Part shown: in pieces, positions 61,715 to 64,000 of the stretch
Position numbering within the stretch: the first letter of the stretch is position 1
Layout: every line of letters begins with the position of its first letter
DNA from: Parapedobacter deserti
GTDB lineage: Bacteria; Bacteroidota; Bacteroidia; Sphingobacteriales; Sphingobacteriaceae
Length of the DNA stretch: 64,000 nt
Reading direction: 5' to 3'
Assembly: GCF_042646065.1 (NCBI RefSeq)
Contig: NZ_JBHRTA010000060.1
Location: 49,956 to 113,955, forward strand
Notes under the pieces: model-generated
What the model saw: the letters and a program-made list of their open reading frames with translations, nothing else
What the model was told of the DNA's origin: nothing
The model's database searches: none
Translations under genes and position numbers: made by a program

Positions 61715-63010
61715 GTGTTAGCCAAAAGCAAGGGTGTCCATCGCGAGATGGAACCCGAAGGAAGCTGGCGGCAAATTCCCGGCCTGACGGACAGAAACTG
61801 CATATATGACCAGACTGAACCGGACGAGGTTGCTAAACAACCCAAGGTCAGATACTGTCTTGGGTTCGCATGGTAAATGCAGCAGGTATATTGGATGAGA
61901 GTTGTCGTTCTTACCCCGGAGAGATCTCGCGGACATGTGGACGTTTTTTTTCGGAAGCAGGACAACAGTTGCCGTGAAAAGTCAGCAGAGGTCATAGTAT
62001 ATACGGACAGAGTCTGTTAGAAGAATAGGAAAAACAGGAGGTCTCTCGAAGTGTCGAAGAACTGAACCTTATTATAAGAGTGAAGCAGTAAATGAATGTT
62101 ACTCGGTGAGGGAAGAAAGCAGAAAATATCAACGAAGAGTGATAACTGTCAAGGGAAAGAATAGGGGCGGAATCCGACGGCTACCTTGAAGTGCAGACTT
62201 TTATCGGGATGACTGAAAACAACTTCACGGAAGTACGATTTACGAAAGGCGGTCTGCTTGAGCAAATCCTATGGGTGCAATTCAAATTGTCGCACTGATT
62301 ATTGTCCATGGGTCGGTCCCGTCGGACAGGCGTAAAAAAAACTCTCTCGCAATTTGGGCATATCGAGTTAGCCTCGGCCCATCCCTACAGCCATTCGGCG
62401 AACGGTTTCGGGATCAGCCCCGTGATGCAGGAGAAGATGTCTTATGCGGGGCAATACGACAATTACAGCAGTTGCAACCGGCTTGGCTTTAGCTTTTATA
62501 GGGACAGGAATGGCTGGCCGACCCGAATAGCGGAGAAGAGTATCTCCCAGGTAGGTGGAAAATTTCCGACTATCACCAAATGGAATACATCGACACCGAT
62601 GCACGTTCGGATAAACCAGCTCCGACAGGTTATAAGCGGCTGGGTGAACTACTTCAGCATAGCTAAGGGAAAAAGTATGAGCTTACCCATAGAGTGCTGC
62701 GAGTTGTCTTTTGGAAACAATGGAAAACCACCGGCAACCGAATACGAAACGTGGTCAGACTAGGAGCGAAACACAGGCAGGCTCATCAGCATACGAACAC
62801 TAGAAAATCCTATAGCAGGACGTGTATAAGCCCAATTCTGTCAACGATCCCTACCAATGCCTTCAACAAATTACGTTACGGGGGGCAAACTATTATTGCT
62901 GGAAAACAACACACCAAACGAAGTTATTCTAACAAACCGTCGTATACCGAACGGTATGTATGGCGGTGTGAGGGGACGAAACGAGAACTTATCCCGTTTC
63001 ATCGCTTGAT
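61715..63010 (+). mobile_element. Degenerate group II intron remnant
   Basis: The 5' part, beginning near GTGTTAGCC at 61715, carries group II intron domain I sequence recognisable from Bacteroidota introns: the stretch around CCGAAGGAAGCTGGCGGC (about 61755), then GACGGACAGAAACTGC and AAAAGTCAGCAGAGGTCATAGTA (about 61976). The 3' end keeps a domain V-like hairpin at 62936-62972 (GTATACC/GGTAT around GAAC) and a domain VI-like stem (GAAACG/CGTTTC), ending near 63010. In between, the reverse transcriptase is mostly deleted. Length is about 1.3 kb against 2-2.5 kb for intact introns. Boundaries are approximate. Confidence 0.8.
62302..62935 (+). pseudogene. Fragments of the intron-encoded reverse transcriptase/maturase
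   Basis: The first frame (to 62763) contains RLGFSFYRDRNGW and the maturase (X) domain INQLRQVISGWVNYFSIAKGKS. After a frameshift near 62690 the protein continues in another frame as RVVFWKQWKTTGNRIRNVVRLG and NTRKSYSRTCISPILS, the usual end of group II maturases. NGFGISP near 62400 looks like a decayed YGFRP motif and is followed almost directly by LGFSFY, so the catalytic core with YADD is deleted. The remnant cannot mobilise itself. Confidence 0.82.
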
Positions 63011-63083
63011 TAAAATGTAAAGATTTCTTTACCGTCTCTTGATTTTCAGTTTAAATAGGAGGGCTATTTTTCAAGAAAAAATT

Positions 63084-63905
63084 ATGTTTAAATTTATATA
63101 TTTAATTAAATCTCTATCTAAGATAGGGATTAAGGGAGGCATATTTACGCTGTCGTTATGTCTGTTGCTGTCATTTGAGAGCTGTAAGAGACAAGATTTT
63201 TATGAAGAAGATACATCGGTCAATAGATCCGACCAAAGACTTTACGATGTGCTTATCAAAGCTGGTGTTAAGCGTGAAAATATAAAGGATACAGGCACAG
63301 GGTACTTAGTAGAAGGTGATATACTTTTCGTTAAGTTCAAGACGGATATCGATGAAGTGGAAAGGTATTTTGGAATTCATGAAGATCAGTTGAAAGATAA
63401 GTTGGAGCTTACCAAGCTAGGGTCAATTTCTAAGGATAGAGAAGTGGTTTCTCAATGGCGAACTTCAAATATAGTATCGTACGACAATTCGAAAAGTATC
63501 GTAATTTCCATACAAAATGACATCAAAAGCACATACTGGAGCAGCGTGTATAATGCTGCAGCAAATTGGACAGGGATATCCAATACTACGCTTAGTATTT
63601 ACGGAGAGGATTTCGGTTATTTCAATTCAATTACGACTAATCGAATAACCATCACTTCTGGAAGTTTCGGCCAAGGATTTTATGCTGTGGCGGAATTTCC
63701 TACAATCGGTTCGCCAGGCTTCCAAATTGTTGTGAATAGGTCGATGATGGACCCATTATCATTTGAACAAAAGGTTTTTATAATAACTCACGAATTAGGA
63801 CACTGTATTGGACTTAGGCATACCGATTACCCGGGTACGGATGGATATGGAACCATTTTAGTGTCAGGAACTCCAACGTCAGATGGTTTATCGATGGGAG
63901 TGTAA
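63084..63905 (+). CDS. M57-family metalloprotease lipoprotein, probably C-terminally truncated
   Basis: A 273-residue predicted lipoprotein (signal ending LLLSFESC) with the metzincin zinc motif HELGHCIGLRHTD, as in dual-action HEIGH (M57) proteases of Bacteroidota. Family members normally continue after GTPTSD with an SVMN-type Met-turn and a final SxYD/AxxxLYP part; here the chain stops at GLSMGV, so the Met-turn region is altered or lost. Codon and base use are clearly more AT-rich than in neighbouring genes, suggesting transfer. A perfect palindrome begins 13 nt after the stop. Confidence 0.8.
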   Translation: MFKFIYLIKSLSKIGIKGGIFTLSLCLLLSFESCKRQDFYEEDTSVNRSDQRLYDVLIKAGVKRENIKDTGTGYLVEGDILFVKFKTDIDEVERYFGIHEDQLKDKLELTKLGSISKDREVVSQWRTSNIVSYDNSKSIVISIQNDIKSTYWSSVYNAAANWTGISNTTLSIYGEDFGYFNSITTNRITITSGSFGQGFYAVAEFPTIGSPGFQIVVNRSMMDPLSFEQKVFIITHELGHCIGLRHTDYPGTDGYGTILVSGTPTSDGLSMGV

Positions 63906-63917
63906 AACAAACTGTGT

Positions 63918-63961
63918 CAGGGGTTGAGCATCGGCCCCGCGGGGCCGATGCTCAACCCCTG
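63918..63961. repeat. Perfect 44-bp GC-rich palindrome
   Basis: The 22 bases from 63918 (starting CAGGGGTTGAGC) are followed immediately by their exact reverse complement ending at 63961, with no loop. It is very GC-rich, unlike the AT-rich gene before it, and has no T-run. It may be the end of a mobile element or an extrusion-prone recombination site; an assembly artefact is also possible. Confidence 0.9.
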
Positions 63962-64000
63962 CTGCTCAAGGCAAATCTAACACCATTCTCCCGGGAAACC

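Overview
The window is chromosomal DNA from a member of the Bacteroidota, most likely the family Sphingobacteriaceae (a Pedobacter/Parapedobacter-like organism). Three things point there. Promoters follow the Bacteroidota pattern TTG-N19-21-TAnnTTTG, with clear copies before tRNA-Ala, carA, greA, the HIT gene and an RluA-type gene. The gene order is typical (ftsX-DUF3098-uppP-truB; pheT-coiled coil-zapA-6S RNA-rny). Many families are largely Bacteroidota-specific (DUF3098, DUF5606, DUF4286, DUF6266). The genus is inference; no rRNA gene is present.

Layout. 1-8.6 kb (minus strand): truB (cut by the window edge), uppP, DUF3098, ftsX, then a drug-efflux operon whose RND pump and outer-membrane channel are fused in one 1516-residue protein, preceded by its membrane fusion protein and a small unknown protein. 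8.7-17.8 kb: leuS, an active DPP-IV-type S9 peptidase, a decayed LuxR-type response regulator, tRNA-Ala(GGC), a soluble PAS-PAS-GAF histidine kinase and a membrane protein. 17.9-31.5 kb: housekeeping genes dxr, rseP, a Dabb lipoprotein, ywbE, carA (behind a structured leader), eno, divIC-like, rlmH, cyclophilin, radC, pheT, zapA. 31.5-33.4 kb: a foldable 6S RNA, then rny behind a strong leader hairpin. 34.0-35.2 kb: a scar where a broken minus-strand gene abuts an OmpA fragment. 35.2-42.3 kb: an FAD protein, panB, a universal stress protein and the 2-methylcitrate (propionate) genes prpB-prpC-prpD. 42.3-53.6 kb: a pseudouridine synthase, DUF983, rfbC, then an S9-family lipoprotein that has lost its catalytic Ser and His and overlaps a sensor kinase gene, followed by the cognate response regulator; then greA (behind a promoter-proximal terminator), HIT, DedA, ppa, CNNM and rsmE. 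53.6-56.1 kb: a three-gene ABC system with a histidine-rich permease loop, suggesting metal handling. 56.3-61.6 kb: alanine dehydrogenase, then a TonB-dependent receptor and partner lipoprotein behind an array of 11-bp repeats resembling a PhoB-type operator. 61.6-64 kb: accessory DNA with a degenerate group II intron just after a terminator, an AT-rich apparently truncated M57 protease and a perfect 44-bp palindrome.

The best candidates for undescribed biology are the dead S9 peptidase coupled to a two-component system (44.75-49.07 kb), the two genes whose promoters are followed directly by terminators (carA, greA), and the PhoB-like array driving the TonB receptor with its lipoprotein.
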